Shown here in pieces: positions 35,516 through 45,853 of a stretch of 46,921 nt of DNA (within the stretch, counting starts at the first letter, position 1; each line of letters opens with the position of its first letter). A program made the position numbers and the translations under genes. The notes beneath the pieces were generated by a model. The model saw only the letters and a program-made list of their open reading frames with translations. It did no database searches and was not told the DNA's origin. The DNA comes from Streptococcus sp. (GTDB lineage Bacteria; Bacillota; Bacilli; Lactobacillales; Streptococcaceae). Location of the stretch: assembly GCA_030527925.1 (NCBI GenBank), contig JAUMZW010000013.1:1-46921 (forward strand), read 5' to 3'.

Positions 35516-36235
35516 TTACTCTACTTTATTGATATCATCAATAAGCTCTTCCATATTGAATTTGGCAAATAGATATTGCCTATCCTGAACAGGGAAACGT
35601 TGGTCTAATTGATCAACCGGCCCAATTTCAACAATTCCTTCTAGGATAGAAAAATCCATAATATGCCCACTAAAACTTAAATCATCTGAGATAAAGTGAA
35701 GATGATAACCTGCTAATGCTACACCATGAAACATTTCTGGTGTCCAAAAACCAACTATTGTACCACTTACCTCATCCTTTTGGAACTCAGGTTGATTGGC
35801 GGCTACTTCTGCAAACTTACGTCCATCCTTTGACTTTGGAATAAGCCTAACCGCCATCTTAGAAAAAGTACCACGTATTTTTATTGAGCGAAATAAATTT
35901 TCACCATCATAGTAAGTCTCAATCCTATCATATAACTCGTGACTAGTCATTTCAAAACGTTGCTTAAAAATAACTTCAGCCTGATGATTAACAACAGCTG
36001 CATATGGAACTGTCGCTGTTCCATCAAGTTCAATTACTTTTAACACACCATCTGTAGCCGTTGCTTGATAAGCTTTCCCATCAACAATCGTTAATTCCCC
36101 ATCAATAGAGTCTAGCGTCCCAATCCCAGTGTCGCCATGTGTTAAAAGCTCCTCAATTGTCATAGTTCCAGCATAAAGCCCTGACATTAAGGCTCCTAAT
36201 GTATTATACTGAAATAATCTTACAGGTTCTGCCAT
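35516..36235 (-). CDS. alsD: Alpha-acetolactate decarboxylase
   Basis: A 239-residue zinc enzyme converting alpha-acetolactate to acetoin, diverting pyruvate carbon to a neutral product and limiting acetolactate accumulation. N-terminal FQYNTLGALMSGLYAGTMTIEELLTHGDTGIGT is typical. The metal ligands lie in YHLHFISDDLSFSGHIMDF (about residues 178-196). I chose the ATG giving MAEPVRLFQYN because AGGAGG lies just upstream; seven extra codons in the longer frame overlap that site and the end of the TPR gene. No acetolactate synthase is adjacent. It sits in an operon after an AI-2E family permease and a TPR protein. Confidence 0.9.
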   Translation of the reverse strand: MAEPVRLFQYNTLGALMSGLYAGTMTIEELLTHGDTGIGTLDSIDGELTIVDGKAYQATATDGVLKVIELDGTATVPYAAVVNHQAEVIFKQRFEMTSHELYDRIETYYDGENLFRSIKIRGTFSKMAVRLIPKSKDGRKFAEVAANQPEFQKDEVSGTIVGFWTPEMFHGVALAGYHLHFISDDLSFSGHIMDFSILEGIVEIGPVDQLDQRFPVQDRQYLFAKFNMEELIDDINKVE

Positions 36236-36245
36236 TTTTTTCCTC

Positions 36246-37475
36246 CTATTCATCAAAAAAATCTAACATATCAATATCATCTGGCATCAACTTTTGATAC
36301 TGTTTTAAATATTTTTTAGCCCTATCAAAATAGCCAAATTCTCTAAGTAATAATAAATAATCTTTTAAAAAATCCGGATTTTCTGTTAAGTCTTCTTCTA
36401 TAATATCGAAAATACGAAGTGTCTTGTCTTCCATCTCAAGATTTTGATAAGCCTTGGCAATATTCCATAGTGTGAGTGGGTTTTCAATTTCATCTTGATA
36501 TAAAGAAATAATATTCTCATATTTTTCTAATTCAAGATAAAGTGTTGTTAAAGCTAATAGGGCTTCTTCTTGATCTTCACTATTCTCAATAGCCTGAACA
36601 AGATAGCGTTCACTTAATAGTTTATCTTTTAATTCGTAAGCATATTTTGCTGCCTCTAGTAAAAGTTTAACATTAAAAGAATTTTTGTGAAGGCCTTGTT
36701 GTAATATTCTCAAAGCTTCTTCAACCTTATGTTCTTTATGAAGGGATTTAGCATATAACCATTCATAGCCTTCAAATTCAGGATTCAATGTGTCAATTTG
36801 TTTCAAACAAATAACAGCTTTTTGATACTCATCCTGCTCATATAAAAGACTTGCAAGTTCAAATGCTGCCTGATCATCATATGATAACTCAATTGATTTT
36901 TCTAAAAACTCAATAGCTGCTTCAAATTTACCTAATGCTGCATAAGCATATCCGATTCTTTGATAAATGGAGACTCCTGTACGCTCTAAAATGTCTCTAT
37001 GGTCTAATTTAGCATAAGAAATAATAGACTCTTGATAACGTTCTAAATTAAATTCAATTTCGGCTTGAGCAAATATTAAGATTGAATCTTGACTCAACTG
37101 ATTAGCTAAGCGGAGCTTTTCCAAGGCAACATCACTCAAACCCTCCATATCATAAAGGTCTGCCATAACTAAAAAAGAGGATACGTAATATGGACTATCC
37201 TCAGAGACTTTACCTAAATACAAGAAAGCTTCTTCAAACAGACCATCCTCAGCACAAATTTGAGCCAAATTAAGATTTACTTCTTCAAAAATATCTACAA
37301 TACTTTCATATACATATTTTGCTTCATTCAAAAAACCTATATTTTCTAAATAATTTCCAAACTCTAATAACATTTCAGGAGGATCAGAAATTACTGACTG
37401 TGATAGATAGGTTTGAAAACGAGACAGATCCTGTTGTTCAATAGCCTCTAAAGCTTTTTCACTATAAGATAACAT
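36246..37475 (-). CDS. Tetratricopeptide repeat protein
   Basis: A 409-residue cytoplasmic helical-repeat protein, very Glu/Leu rich, with roughly ten degenerate TPR units of 34 residues. Examples are AKYVYESIVDIFEEVNLNLA, IGYAYAALGKFEAAIEFLEK and LAKSLHKEHKVEEALRILQQ-like repeats. No signal peptide or catalytic domain. It is a scaffold or adaptor by fold; the partner is unknown. The ATG has AAGGAG and starts one base after the upstream permease stop codon, and alsD begins inside its final bases' neighbourhood, so the three are cotranscribed. Confidence 0.85.
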   Translation of the reverse strand: MLSYSEKALEAIEQQDLSRFQTYLSQSVISDPPEMLLEFGNYLENIGFLNEAKYVYESIVDIFEEVNLNLAQICAEDGLFEEAFLYLGKVSEDSPYYVSSFLVMADLYDMEGLSDVALEKLRLANQLSQDSILIFAQAEIEFNLERYQESIISYAKLDHRDILERTGVSIYQRIGYAYAALGKFEAAIEFLEKSIELSYDDQAAFELASLLYEQDEYQKAVICLKQIDTLNPEFEGYEWLYAKSLHKEHKVEEALRILQQGLHKNSFNVKLLLEAAKYAYELKDKLLSERYLVQAIENSEDQEEALLALTTLYLELEKYENIISLYQDEIENPLTLWNIAKAYQNLEMEDKTLRIFDIIEEDLTENPDFLKDYLLLLREFGYFDRAKKYLKQYQKLMPDDIDMLDFFDE

Positions 37476-37476
37476 A

Positions 37477-38637
37477 TTACTCCTTATGATTTAGTTCTTC
37501 ATCATATAAACCACTAACACGCTTATACCAACCAAATAATTCTCTAACAACAACCTTAATTGATGCATAAACTGGAATCCCCAAAAATACTCCCCAGACT
37601 CCAAACATTGAACCAGCTGTTAGTAGAATAAACATTATTGTTATAGGGTGAATACTTAATTTACTACTCATCACTAATGGAGACACAAATCGTCCCTCAA
37701 TAGTCTGTTCAATAATAAAAATAAAAATAACTTTTACTAACATAATTGGCTCCTGAACAAAAGCCATTACTAGTACAGGTAACATGGCTAAAAAACTTCC
37801 TAAATAAGGAACCATATTGAGAATCCCTGCCATAATACTAAATGTCAAAGCGTACTTTAGTCCAACCAAACTAAATAAAATAGAAAACATCAAACCAACA
37901 ATAATCGCTACTGTAACTTGGCCCTGTACATAGCCTGCCAATTGCTTATTAATATCAGTTAAAATTCGAGATGATGAGTCTCTAAGCTTTGTAGGAAATA
38001 ACGAAACTAAACCATCCTTCATTTGGTCACTATCTCTTAAAAGATAGAAAATAATGAATGGTGAAATAATAATTGCTACTGTGACCTTAGCGATTGCACC
38101 TGCAAAATTACTTATCCAGCTAAGGGCTCCTTTAGAAAAAGTTTCTGCATAATCAACAGCTTTACTACTTATATTTGAAACTAACTCCTCGAGTTCAGAA
38201 TTATAATTTTTAAAAAATGAATTTGAAAGATAGTGGTTTGTCTCCTTAGTCATTTTACTAATGTAAATAGGGAGATTTTCAATAAATGAAATTAACTGAT
38301 CCCTTATCATAGGTAATACTGCTGAACTAGCTAAAATCAAAAGTAAAATAATACTGACAAAAACAACTGTAATTGCTACTATACGACTCAAACCTTTTTT
38401 TTCGAGATAAGTCACAAAAGGTAATAACAAGTAATATAAGAGTGCTGAAATGACAACAGGTAATAAAATCGTCTCTAAAAAATCTAAAACTGGAGTTAAT
38501 AGAAAAGAGATTTTGGTAAATACAAAAATAGTTAAAAATACTAATAAAGTCACCAATAATACAACTACTGCTTGATTATTTAAAAACCATCTAAAGAACC
38601 AACTTTTTCTAAAATTTTTATCTTCTGATTCCTTCAT
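37477..38637 (-). CDS. AI-2E family transporter (PerM/UPF0118)
   Basis: A 386-residue polytopic membrane protein with about seven or eight helices. It has an N-terminal helix pair (VVVLLVTLLVFLTIFVF and LLPVVISALLYYLLLP), a central soluble segment at about residues 115-175, and the conserved C-terminal block GILNMVPYLGSFLAMLP and GVWGVFLGIPVYASIKVV. The family includes the E. coli TqsA exporter and Na+/H+ antiporter-like members, so the substrate is open. AAAGGAG precedes its ATG. It is the first gene of the TPR-alsD operon. Confidence 0.88.
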   Translation of the reverse strand: MKESEDKNFRKSWFFRWFLNNQAVVVLLVTLLVFLTIFVFTKISFLLTPVLDFLETILLPVVISALLYYLLLPFVTYLEKKGLSRIVAITVVFVSIILLLILASSAVLPMIRDQLISFIENLPIYISKMTKETNHYLSNSFFKNYNSELEELVSNISSKAVDYAETFSKGALSWISNFAGAIAKVTVAIIISPFIIFYLLRDSDQMKDGLVSLFPTKLRDSSSRILTDINKQLAGYVQGQVTVAIIVGLMFSILFSLVGLKYALTFSIMAGILNMVPYLGSFLAMLPVLVMAFVQEPIMLVKVIFIFIIEQTIEGRFVSPLVMSSKLSIHPITIMFILLTAGSMFGVWGVFLGIPVYASIKVVVRELFGWYKRVSGLYDEELNHKE

Positions 38638-38765
38638 GCCAACTCCTTTAAAAAACTAATAACTTTATTATATCATTTTACTATCTAAAGCCATTGATTT
38701 TGCTATCATCTAAATAAATAATGACTTTATGACCTTTAATCTACTTCACCTTTATTAACTCAACA

Positions 38766-39224
38766 TTAGTCTTCAATAATAAGATGTTTTAAACTAGCAC
38801 TATCAAATTTTTCATTTTGTAAAAATGAAGGCTTTAAATTAAATTCGCCAAGTCTTGAAAGTGGTAACCATTTCATGGCCAAACCAGTATCTCCTGCCAA
38901 ATCATTCTCATCATACTCACAACTTATCTTACAACGATAATAAAACTCAATATTATGAAATATCTGATCATTTTGTTTAAAATGATTTTCAACAATGACT
39001 ATTAAATCTTGGACGTTAATAGCAATTCCTATCTCTTCATAAACTTCTCGCAAAGCAGCCTTTTCTGTAGTTTCTCCAACTCTAATTGCTCCACCGGGTA
39101 TCACATACATATCCTTCTTGCTATCATAAAGCGTCAACAACCCCTTTTGCCCGATAATCAAAGCTGCTGATCTAACACCAAAAGTCAACTGAGCTTCATG
39201 TTGCCTAAAATCCCTAATCTTCAT
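38766..39224 (-). CDS. Nudix hydrolase
   Basis: A 152-residue Nudix pyrophosphatase. The Nudix box is GGAIRVGETTEKAALREVYE followed by EIGI (about residues 45-68), with all catalytic Glu residues. ATG giving MKIRDFRQHEAQ was chosen; seven further residues in the longer frame are inside the preceding gene. It overlaps the end of mutX by 11 bases, indicating translational coupling. The substrate may be a nucleoside diphosphate derivative; unresolved. Confidence 0.85.
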   Translation of the reverse strand: MKIRDFRQHEAQLTFGVRSAALIIGQKGLLTLYDSKKDMYVIPGGAIRVGETTEKAALREVYEEIGIAINVQDLIVIVENHFKQNDQIFHNIEFYYRCKISCEYDENDLAGDTGLAMKWLPLSRLGEFNLKPSFLQNEKFDSASLKHLIIED

Positions 39225-39699
39225 AAAAATCAATCTCTTTTTCATCTAATTCTTGGTTATGGTTATATTTAAATTTAGCTGAAAAAAAGGGTTTATTAGT
39301 TAAAATCCATTTAAAAATTTCATAATCTCCTTCCCATGTCGGTTTTTTTAAAACCTCATTATAAGGAACCCACTCCAAGGTACCCTCTCTTGAGTCTTCA
39401 TCTGAAATCAGTTTGCCAGAAAATTGCGTAACATGAAACACAAAAGTGTACCAATCTGTCTCACTTGTAAAATTTGGAAAAGTAATAACCCCTCTAAATT
39501 TCATTTTTTCAACAAGTAAATTCGTTTCTTCAAAAATTTCACGCCTAGCACATTCATCAGGAGTCTCACCTGGTTCTAACTTACCACCAACAGAAATCCA
39601 CTTTCCCTCATGAACATCATTTTCTTTCTTATTACGATGCAGTAGTAAGAGCTCCTTGCCATTATCAATGTAGCATATTGTTGCCAATTGTCTTCTCAT
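39214..39699 (-). CDS. mutX: MutX-type 8-oxo-dGTP diphosphatase
   Basis: A 161-residue Nudix enzyme that hydrolyses oxidised nucleotides such as 8-oxo-dGTP, preventing A-to-C transversions. The start RRQLATICYIDNGKELLLLHRNKK and GKWISVGGKLEPGETPDECARR with EIFEET closely follow pneumococcal MutX. AAGGAGG lies upstream; the ATG is preferred over a GTG one codon earlier. It is the first gene of a two-gene Nudix operon. Confidence 0.9.
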   Translation of the reverse strand: MRRQLATICYIDNGKELLLLHRNKKENDVHEGKWISVGGKLEPGETPDECARREIFEETNLLVEKMKFRGVITFPNFTSETDWYTFVFHVTQFSGKLISDEDSREGTLEWVPYNEVLKKPTWEGDYEIFKWILTNKPFFSAKFKYNHNQELDEKEIDFYED

Positions 39700-39831
39700 C
39701 ACTATTCCTCCTTAAATATATTATAGCAATTGATAATATAGTTTTCTATCTCTAAATTTAACATCGAGAGTATCTAATTGCATGCCTGAGATTTTTATGT
39801 TTTAATACTAATATAGAAAAGAGGTAAAATT

Positions 39832-40023
39832 ATGAACCCAACAGAATTATTTAATCAAGTTAAAGAAATGATTGAAAAAAAAGATTTTTCAGCAGCTCAA
39901 TCGTTTATAGAAGAAAACAAAGACCATCTTGGTGAATACTTTGATAAAGCCAAAAACTTAGTAGAAGGTTCAAAAGGTGTTGATGGTGTACTGGATAAAG
40001 TAAAAGGACTTTTTGGTAAATAA
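39832..40023 (+). CDS. Small 63-residue helical protein, unknown function
   Basis: MNPTELFNQVKEMIEKKDF opens a small charged, probably all-helical protein with a glycine-containing tail (GSKGVDGVLDKVKGLFGK) that is amphipathic. No signal peptide. AGAGGT precedes the ATG and a strong terminator follows immediately, so it is a free-standing transcription unit. Similar short proteins occur in other streptococci; I do not recognise a function. Confidence 0.75.
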   Translation: MNPTELFNQVKEMIEKKDFSAAQSFIEENKDHLGEYFDKAKNLVEGSKGVDGVLDKVKGLFGK

Positions 40024-40024
40024 T

Positions 40025-40050
40025 AAAAATCCCATAATTATGGGATTTTT
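40025..40050 (+). terminator. Terminator of the 63-residue protein gene
   Basis: AAAAATCCCAT-AATT-ATGGGATTTTT is a perfect 11-pair hairpin with a T-run, two bases past the stop codon. Confidence 0.88.
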
Positions 40051-40348
40051 ATTATTTACCAAAAAGTCACTTCCAAATTCTAAATACAAAAAAAGACCAG
40101 TCTATACGATTGGTTATTATACACATTATAAGCAGAATACAGAGAGTAAAAGGTTATCAAATTGAATATTTAAATTCATCTCCTTGTTCTGCCAATAATA
40201 TAATACACTATTTTTTATATTTTTTCAATCCAATTCCTAAAAGAGTTAAAGTAACTAAAAGATTTTAATTATAAAAAACAGCCTTTAAAATTTATGCCCT
40301 CAATAACATCATCAGGACAGTTTGGAAATAATTTCGGGTGCTAAAACT
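40051..40348. other. Intergenic stretch without recognisable gene
   Basis: About 300 AT-rich bases between two terminators; no open frame with a ribosome-binding site and no resemblance to known elements could be seen. Confidence 0.5.
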
Positions 40349-40375
40349 AAAAACCCTTATTTTATAAGGGTTTTT
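40349..40375 (-). terminator. Terminator downstream of tRNA-Arg
   Basis: AAAAACCCTTAT and ATAAGGGTTTTT pair perfectly around a three-base loop, 12 bases after the 3' end of tRNA-Arg on its strand. This is consistent with a rplS-tRNA transcript ending here. Confidence 0.85.
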
Positions 40376-40387
40376 CAACTATTTATA

Positions 40388-40459
40388 TGTCCCTTGCCGG
40401 AATCGAACCAGCAACTACTCCTTAGGAGGGAGTTGTTATATCCATTGAACTAAAGGGAC
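40388..40459 (-). tRNA. tRNA-Arg (anticodon CCT)
   Basis: Minus-strand acceptor GTCCCTT/AAGGGAC with discriminator A, anticodon stem ACTCC/GGAGT with loop CTCCTAA (anticodon CCT), T loop TTCGATT. 72 bases; CCA is not encoded. It decodes AGG. Confidence 0.93.
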
Positions 40460-40461
40460 TT

Positions 40462-40495
40462 TAATGAAAAACCTACCAAAAGGTAGATTTTCATT
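40462..40495 (-). terminator. rplS terminator or attenuator
   Basis: Minus-strand ATCTACC-TTTT-GGTAGGTTTTT hairpin, two bases after the rplS stop region. The run of five T residues supports termination, possibly partial because a tRNA gene follows in the same direction. Confidence 0.7.
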
Positions 40496-40497
40496 TA

Positions 40498-40845
40498 TTA
40501 ACGACGGATTTCTTTAATACGCGCTGCTTTACCTTGTAATGCACGTAAGTAATAAAGTTTAGCACGACGTACTTTACCGTAACGAACAACTTCAATTTTA
40601 TCAACACGTGGTGTGTGAAGTGGGAATGTACGTTCTACACCGATACCACCTGAGATTTTACGAACTGTATACATTTCAGAGATGCCTTGACCTTTACGAG
40701 CAATTACAACACCTTCGAAAATCTGAATACGTTCACGATTTCCTTCGACAACTTTAGCATGAACACGAACGGTATCACCAGGACGGAATGCAGGAATGTC
40801 TGAGCGAAGTTGACCTTCAGTTAAACTTTGAATTAATGGATTCAT
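40498..40845 (-). CDS. rplS: 50S ribosomal protein L19
   Basis: A 115-residue ribosomal protein at the 30S-50S interface. Canonical pattern: [45 protein letters not shown]-type segment [17 protein letters not shown] and the basic tail [26 protein letters not shown] upstream; the leader carries a hairpin resembling the L19 leader. Confidence 0.98.
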   Translation of the reverse strand: MNPLIQSLTEGQLRSDIPAFRPGDTVRVHAKVVEGNRERIQIFEGVVIARKGQGISEMYTVRKISGGIGVERTFPLHTPRVDKIEVVRYGKVRRAKLYYLRALQGKAARIKEIRR

Positions 40846-40852
40846 TATTTTT

Positions 40853-40921
40853 TCTCCTTATCTTGCTAATCATAAAGTACTTGTCTCAGCGGATTAGCCG
40901 TATTTATGTGCACCCATTATA
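40853..40921 (-). promoter_or_regulatory. rplS leader: promoter and L19-leader-like hairpin
   Basis: On the minus strand TATAAT (40916-40921) precedes a leader with GCTAATC...GATTAGC, a perfect seven-pair stem (40865-40898) enclosing CGCTGAGACAAG, just before the AAGGAG site. Its position and GAGAC-containing loop resemble the Firmicutes L19 leader, an autoregulatory element. Assignment is by resemblance only. Confidence 0.55.
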
Positions 40922-41012
40922 CACGAATAATATTCTATCATACTTGATAACAACTGTAAAGTAAAATATATTATCTTACATTTAAAAAAGCACTATACAC
41001 AACAGCAAATAA

Positions 41013-41645
41013 TTAAAAATTAATAAAGTCTAGAACCTTTAATAAATCAGGTTTACTTATTGAAAAAGGGGCTTCTTTAGTAACGATAGGCTTAGCACAA
41101 AAAGCAATGCCAACCCCTGCAGTTCTAATCATCAAGAGATCATTGGCACCATCACCGACTGCAACTGTATTTTGAAGAGTCACTTGATTAGCATTTGACC
41201 ACTCTATTAATTTTTCTTTTTTTGTTTCCCTCGTTACAATATCTCCGATGACTTTCCCAGTTAGTTTTCCATTGCTAACTTCTATTGTATTGGCCTTTAC
41301 ATAGTCAATCTCTAATTCTTTTGCCAATCGATCAACTGTTTGGTGAAAACCACCAGAGACTAAACCTACTTTAAAACCTCTATCATGTAAGGTTTTAACC
41401 AATTCTTTAGCACCTTTTGTAAAATGAATGGACTTTGCAACATCATCAAAGATTGTTTCAGGAAGACCTTTTAACAAAGCTACACGCTCTTTTAACGCTT
41501 CTTCAAAATCTAACTCTCCATTCATAGCTAACTCTGTTATCCTAGCCACTTGCTCTCCAACCCCTGCAGCTTCTCCTAATAAATCAATTCCTTCTTCACG
41601 AATTAAAGTTGAATCAACATCCATAACTAACAATCCTTTAACCAT
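41013..41645 (-). CDS. serB: Phosphoserine phosphatase
   Basis: A 210-residue HAD hydrolase releasing serine from O-phosphoserine. Motif I is VMDVDSTLI (nucleophile Asp8, acid Asp10), motif II SGGF near residue 98, the Lys and motif IV in AVGDGANDLLM. The cap motif EEGIDLLGEAAG and LLKGLPE are typical SerB. GGAG precedes the ATG. No serA or serC is nearby. Confidence 0.93.
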   Translation of the reverse strand: MVKGLLVMDVDSTLIREEGIDLLGEAAGVGEQVARITELAMNGELDFEEALKERVALLKGLPETIFDDVAKSIHFTKGAKELVKTLHDRGFKVGLVSGGFHQTVDRLAKELEIDYVKANTIEVSNGKLTGKVIGDIVTRETKKEKLIEWSNANQVTLQNTVAVGDGANDLLMIRTAGVGIAFCAKPIVTKEAPFSISKPDLLKVLDFINF

Positions 41646-41767
41646 ATCAAAGCTCCATTTCTGTATTTGTAATAGTATATCATAAAAAGCCAGTATACTT
41701 TAGCGTTTGAATAGCTTTAATTTTATAAAATTTGATATAATAACCCTATAATGGAATGGAGTAAATA

Positions 41768-43209
<1,442 letters not shown>

Positions 43210-43218
43210 CCTAACAGT

Positions 43219-43248
43219 AAAAAACGGTTAAATTCTTAACCGTTTTTT
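43219..43248 (+). terminator. Terminator after the amylase pseudogene
   Basis: AAAAAACGGTTAA and TTAACCGTTTTTT pair perfectly around a four-base loop. It still looks functional and may also serve the convergent FNT gene. Confidence 0.85.
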
Positions 43249-43268
43249 AAAGCCATAATAGCCTATCT

Positions 43269-44042
43269 TTAGTGAGAAACATTGGGATGAAAATAAGACT
43301 TAAAATAGAAAAAACTTACAAATATAGCTCCTCCTATAATATTTCCAGTATAGACTAGGCTAAAGTTTGATAAAAAATTCCACCACGACGCACCACCCTC
43401 TAAAACAGCAGCTGGAATAACAAATGCATTTGCAACGCTATGTTGAAATCCTAATGCGACAAAGGTCATTACAGGAAACCAAATACCAATTAGTTTACCA
43501 CTTGCTTCACTAGCACCATAACATAGCCATAAAGAAAGACCAACAAACCAATTACAACCAATACCAGACACAATAGCCTGAAGTGGATTAGCCATTAGTT
43601 TTGCATGAGCCACTTCTATCACTTCTTTTTGATATATTCCTGATGACGTCAACCCTAAAAAATGGCCGAATACAAAAGCAACAAATAGTGCACCAATGAC
43701 ATTAAACAGTGTAATAGTAAGCCAATTTTTTATTAAATCACTTAATGAAACCTTTTTAGCAAAAAAAGCCGTTGAAACAGCCATCATATTACCTGTAATC
43801 AATTCTCCACCTGCCATTAAAATGATAATCAATCCGATTGGAAAAACACATGAACCTAAAAAACTAGCAAATGGTCCAAAACTTGCCATGGCACTTGCAG
43901 CCACTCTGATGTACAATAAGTATCCTAAACTTATCATCGCACCTCCAATAAAACCGAGTATTGCTTTGGTTAAAAAAGTTTTATGGATTTTGTGCTCACC
44001 GATACTAATTGTTGACTCTAAAATTTCTTCTGGTGTTTTCAT
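43269..44042 (-). CDS. Formate/nitrite transporter family channel
   Basis: A 257-residue FNT channel (FocA/NirC family), pentameric, moving formate or a related small anion across the membrane. Six helices are visible. Family motifs are FIGGAMISLGYLLY, the LITGNMM omega-loop region and GIGCNWFVGLSLWLC, FQHSVANAF near the end, including the central His in FQHSVAN. In fermenting streptococci formate from pyruvate formate-lyase is the likely substrate, inferred. AAAGGAG precedes the ATG. Confidence 0.92.
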   Translation of the reverse strand: MKTPEEILESTISIGEHKIHKTFLTKAILGFIGGAMISLGYLLYIRVAASAMASFGPFASFLGSCVFPIGLIIILMAGGELITGNMMAVSTAFFAKKVSLSDLIKNWLTITLFNVIGALFVAFVFGHFLGLTSSGIYQKEVIEVAHAKLMANPLQAIVSGIGCNWFVGLSLWLCYGASEASGKLIGIWFPVMTFVALGFQHSVANAFVIPAAVLEGGASWWNFLSNFSLVYTGNIIGGAIFVSFFYFKSYFHPNVSH

Positions 44043-44213
44043 AATCTCTCCTTTTTATTTTATATTATTATATCAATTAAACCGAAGTTTGAAAACCTTT
44101 TCACATTTTTTATTTCTTTCCTTTAATTTATTTCCTAAAATATATCATTACTAGGATGCTCTTCTAAAAAGTGCTACAATAGATATAAACTACACACTTT
44201 TAAAGGAGAGAAA

Positions 44214-44804
44214 ATGAATTTAGAAGAACAAAAACAATTTATCCTATCAGGTGCAATGTACAATGATTTAAGCCCAGAACTAATCAAGGCTCGTGAAGAT
44301 GCCGTAAACTTAACTAACGAATATAATAAAAGTTACGGTCAAGATGCAAATATCAGAGAAGCTATTTTAGACAAACTTTTGAAAAAAAGAGGGATAAACA
44401 CTTATTTTGAACCAAACTTCCGTTGTGAGTTTGGTTACAATATCAGTATTGGCGATAGTTTTTATGCCAATTTTGATTGTGTTATATTGGATGGTGGCGC
44501 CATTACAATTGGTAATAATGTTTTATTCGGTCCAAGAGTTGGACTATATTCCTCTAATCATGCTACTGATCCAACCGAAAGACGGGAGGGAGCCTGCTAC
44601 GCCAAACCTATTACTATAGGTAATGATGTCTGGGTTGGGGGTGGTGTTCATATCAATCAAGGAGTCACAATCGGAGATAATGTCATCATTGGTTCAGGAA
44701 GCGTTGTTACGAAAGATATTCCTTCCAATGTCATTGCAGCTGGCGTCCCATGTCGTGTCATTAGAACAATAACAGCCGAGGATAAAACTAATTATAAACC
44801 CTAA
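44214..44804 (+). CDS. Maltose/galactoside O-acetyltransferase family protein
   Basis: A 196-residue acetyl-CoA:sugar O-acetyltransferase (Maa/LacA/NodL type). N-terminal Mac domain (EEQKQFILSGAMYNDLSPEL), then left-handed beta-helix hexapeptide repeats from about residue 75 to 180 (ITIGNNVLFGPRVGL, ITIGNDVWVGGGVHINQGV, VTIGDNVIIGSGSVVTKDIP). Catalytic His in YSSNHATDP. Trimeric by family. AAAGGAG upstream; terminator follows. Possible detoxification of excess sugars. Confidence 0.9.
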   Translation: MNLEEQKQFILSGAMYNDLSPELIKAREDAVNLTNEYNKSYGQDANIREAILDKLLKKRGINTYFEPNFRCEFGYNISIGDSFYANFDCVILDGGAITIGNNVLFGPRVGLYSSNHATDPTERREGACYAKPITIGNDVWVGGGVHINQGVTIGDNVIIGSGSVVTKDIPSNVIAAGVPCRVIRTITAEDKTNYKP

Positions 44805-44808
44805 CTTA

Positions 44809-44839
44809 AAAAGAGCCTATCTAACGGATAAGCTCTTTT
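44809..44839. terminator. Terminator after the O-acetyltransferase gene
   Basis: AAAAGAGCCTATC and GGATAAGCTCTTTT form a hairpin with one mismatch and A/T-rich flanks, five bases past the stop codon. Confidence 0.8.
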
Positions 44840-45037
44840 ACATTTTATGAATTATTTTTAACTGACTCACCGTTACTTCTAATCACTTCTTGGTACCAGT
44901 AAATGAAGTGATTATTTGAATTATTACTTAAACATTAGCTACAATTAGAACTTTATAATATTATATTTTCTTCTTGAATAGTGATATAAAAAAATGGTAT
45001 GATGGCATTATATCTTATCAATTATAATGGAGTTTTT

Positions 45038-45769
45038 ATGAACAAATATTTTGTTATTGGGGATGTACATGGTAAAGCTACAATGCTAAATGAACTGTTA
45101 AAAAATTGGGATGAAAAGAGTCAACTTATTTTTCTTGGCGATTTAATAGATAGAGGTGAAAATAGTTATTCTGTCTTAAACATGGTATCATCTCTAGTTA
45201 AAAATAAAAATGCAGTTTGTTTAATGGGAAATCACGAATACATGTTTTTAAGTTGGATAGATGATCCAGAGGAGAATTATGAGCATTATCAAAGTAATGG
45301 GGGAGATTCAACAATTAACTCAATACTAGGTCGACCATTGGAGTTTCCGGTCGACAATCTTCGTGATCATAATGAAATTATCACTAATCATTCGAATCTA
45401 ATTAGTCTTATAAGACAGATGCCTTACCATCTAGAAACAAAAGATACCATATTTGTCCATGCAGGATTAGACCTTACATTACCTAATTGGAAAGAAACTA
45501 GCAATTATCAAAAAGTATGGATTCGTAAACCCTTTCATGAAGGATTGAATCAGACAGGAAAAACTATTATTTTTGGACATACTCCTGTTTATCGTTTACT
45601 TAACAATTCTATAGGTATAAAAGAAATCTATCAAAGCAAAGATAATAAAATTGGTATAGATGGGGGGGGTGTATACGGCGGTGTATTGCATGGAATCCTG
45701 TTTGAAAACGGCAAAATTAGTAAAGATTACATCATTCATAACGATGGTATTATAGCAATTGATGACTAA
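45038..45769 (+). CDS. Metallophosphoesterase, PrpA/ApaH-like Ser/Thr phosphatase family
   Basis: A 243-residue PPP-family metallophosphatase. Metal and catalytic motifs in order: VIGDVHGK (GDxHG), LIFLGDLIDRGE (GDxxDRG), LMGNHEYMF (GNHE), FVHAGLDL and the late His in IFGHTPV. Substrates could be phosphoproteins or dinucleoside tetraphosphates; sequence does not decide. I chose the ATG giving MNKYFVIGD, since GGAG lies five bases upstream; the 13-residue extension of the longer frame is leader. Single gene with terminator. Confidence 0.9.
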   Translation: MNKYFVIGDVHGKATMLNELLKNWDEKSQLIFLGDLIDRGENSYSVLNMVSSLVKNKNAVCLMGNHEYMFLSWIDDPEENYEHYQSNGGDSTINSILGRPLEFPVDNLRDHNEIITNHSNLISLIRQMPYHLETKDTIFVHAGLDLTLPNWKETSNYQKVWIRKPFHEGLNQTGKTIIFGHTPVYRLLNNSIGIKEIYQSKDNKIGIDGGGVYGGVLHGILFENGKISKDYIIHNDGIIAIDD

Positions 45770-45772
45770 ATA

Positions 45773-45811
45773 AAAAAGCACTCATATTTTAATCGAATAT
45801 GGGTGCTTTTT
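45773..45811 (+). terminator. Terminator of the metallophosphoesterase gene
   Basis: AAAAAGCACTCATATT and AATATGGGTGCTTTTT form a 16-pair stem with one G-T pair and a T-run. Confidence 0.88.
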
Positions 45812-45853
45812 GGGGGCATCTGATCTCTACAGACAAATCACCACCAAATATAA

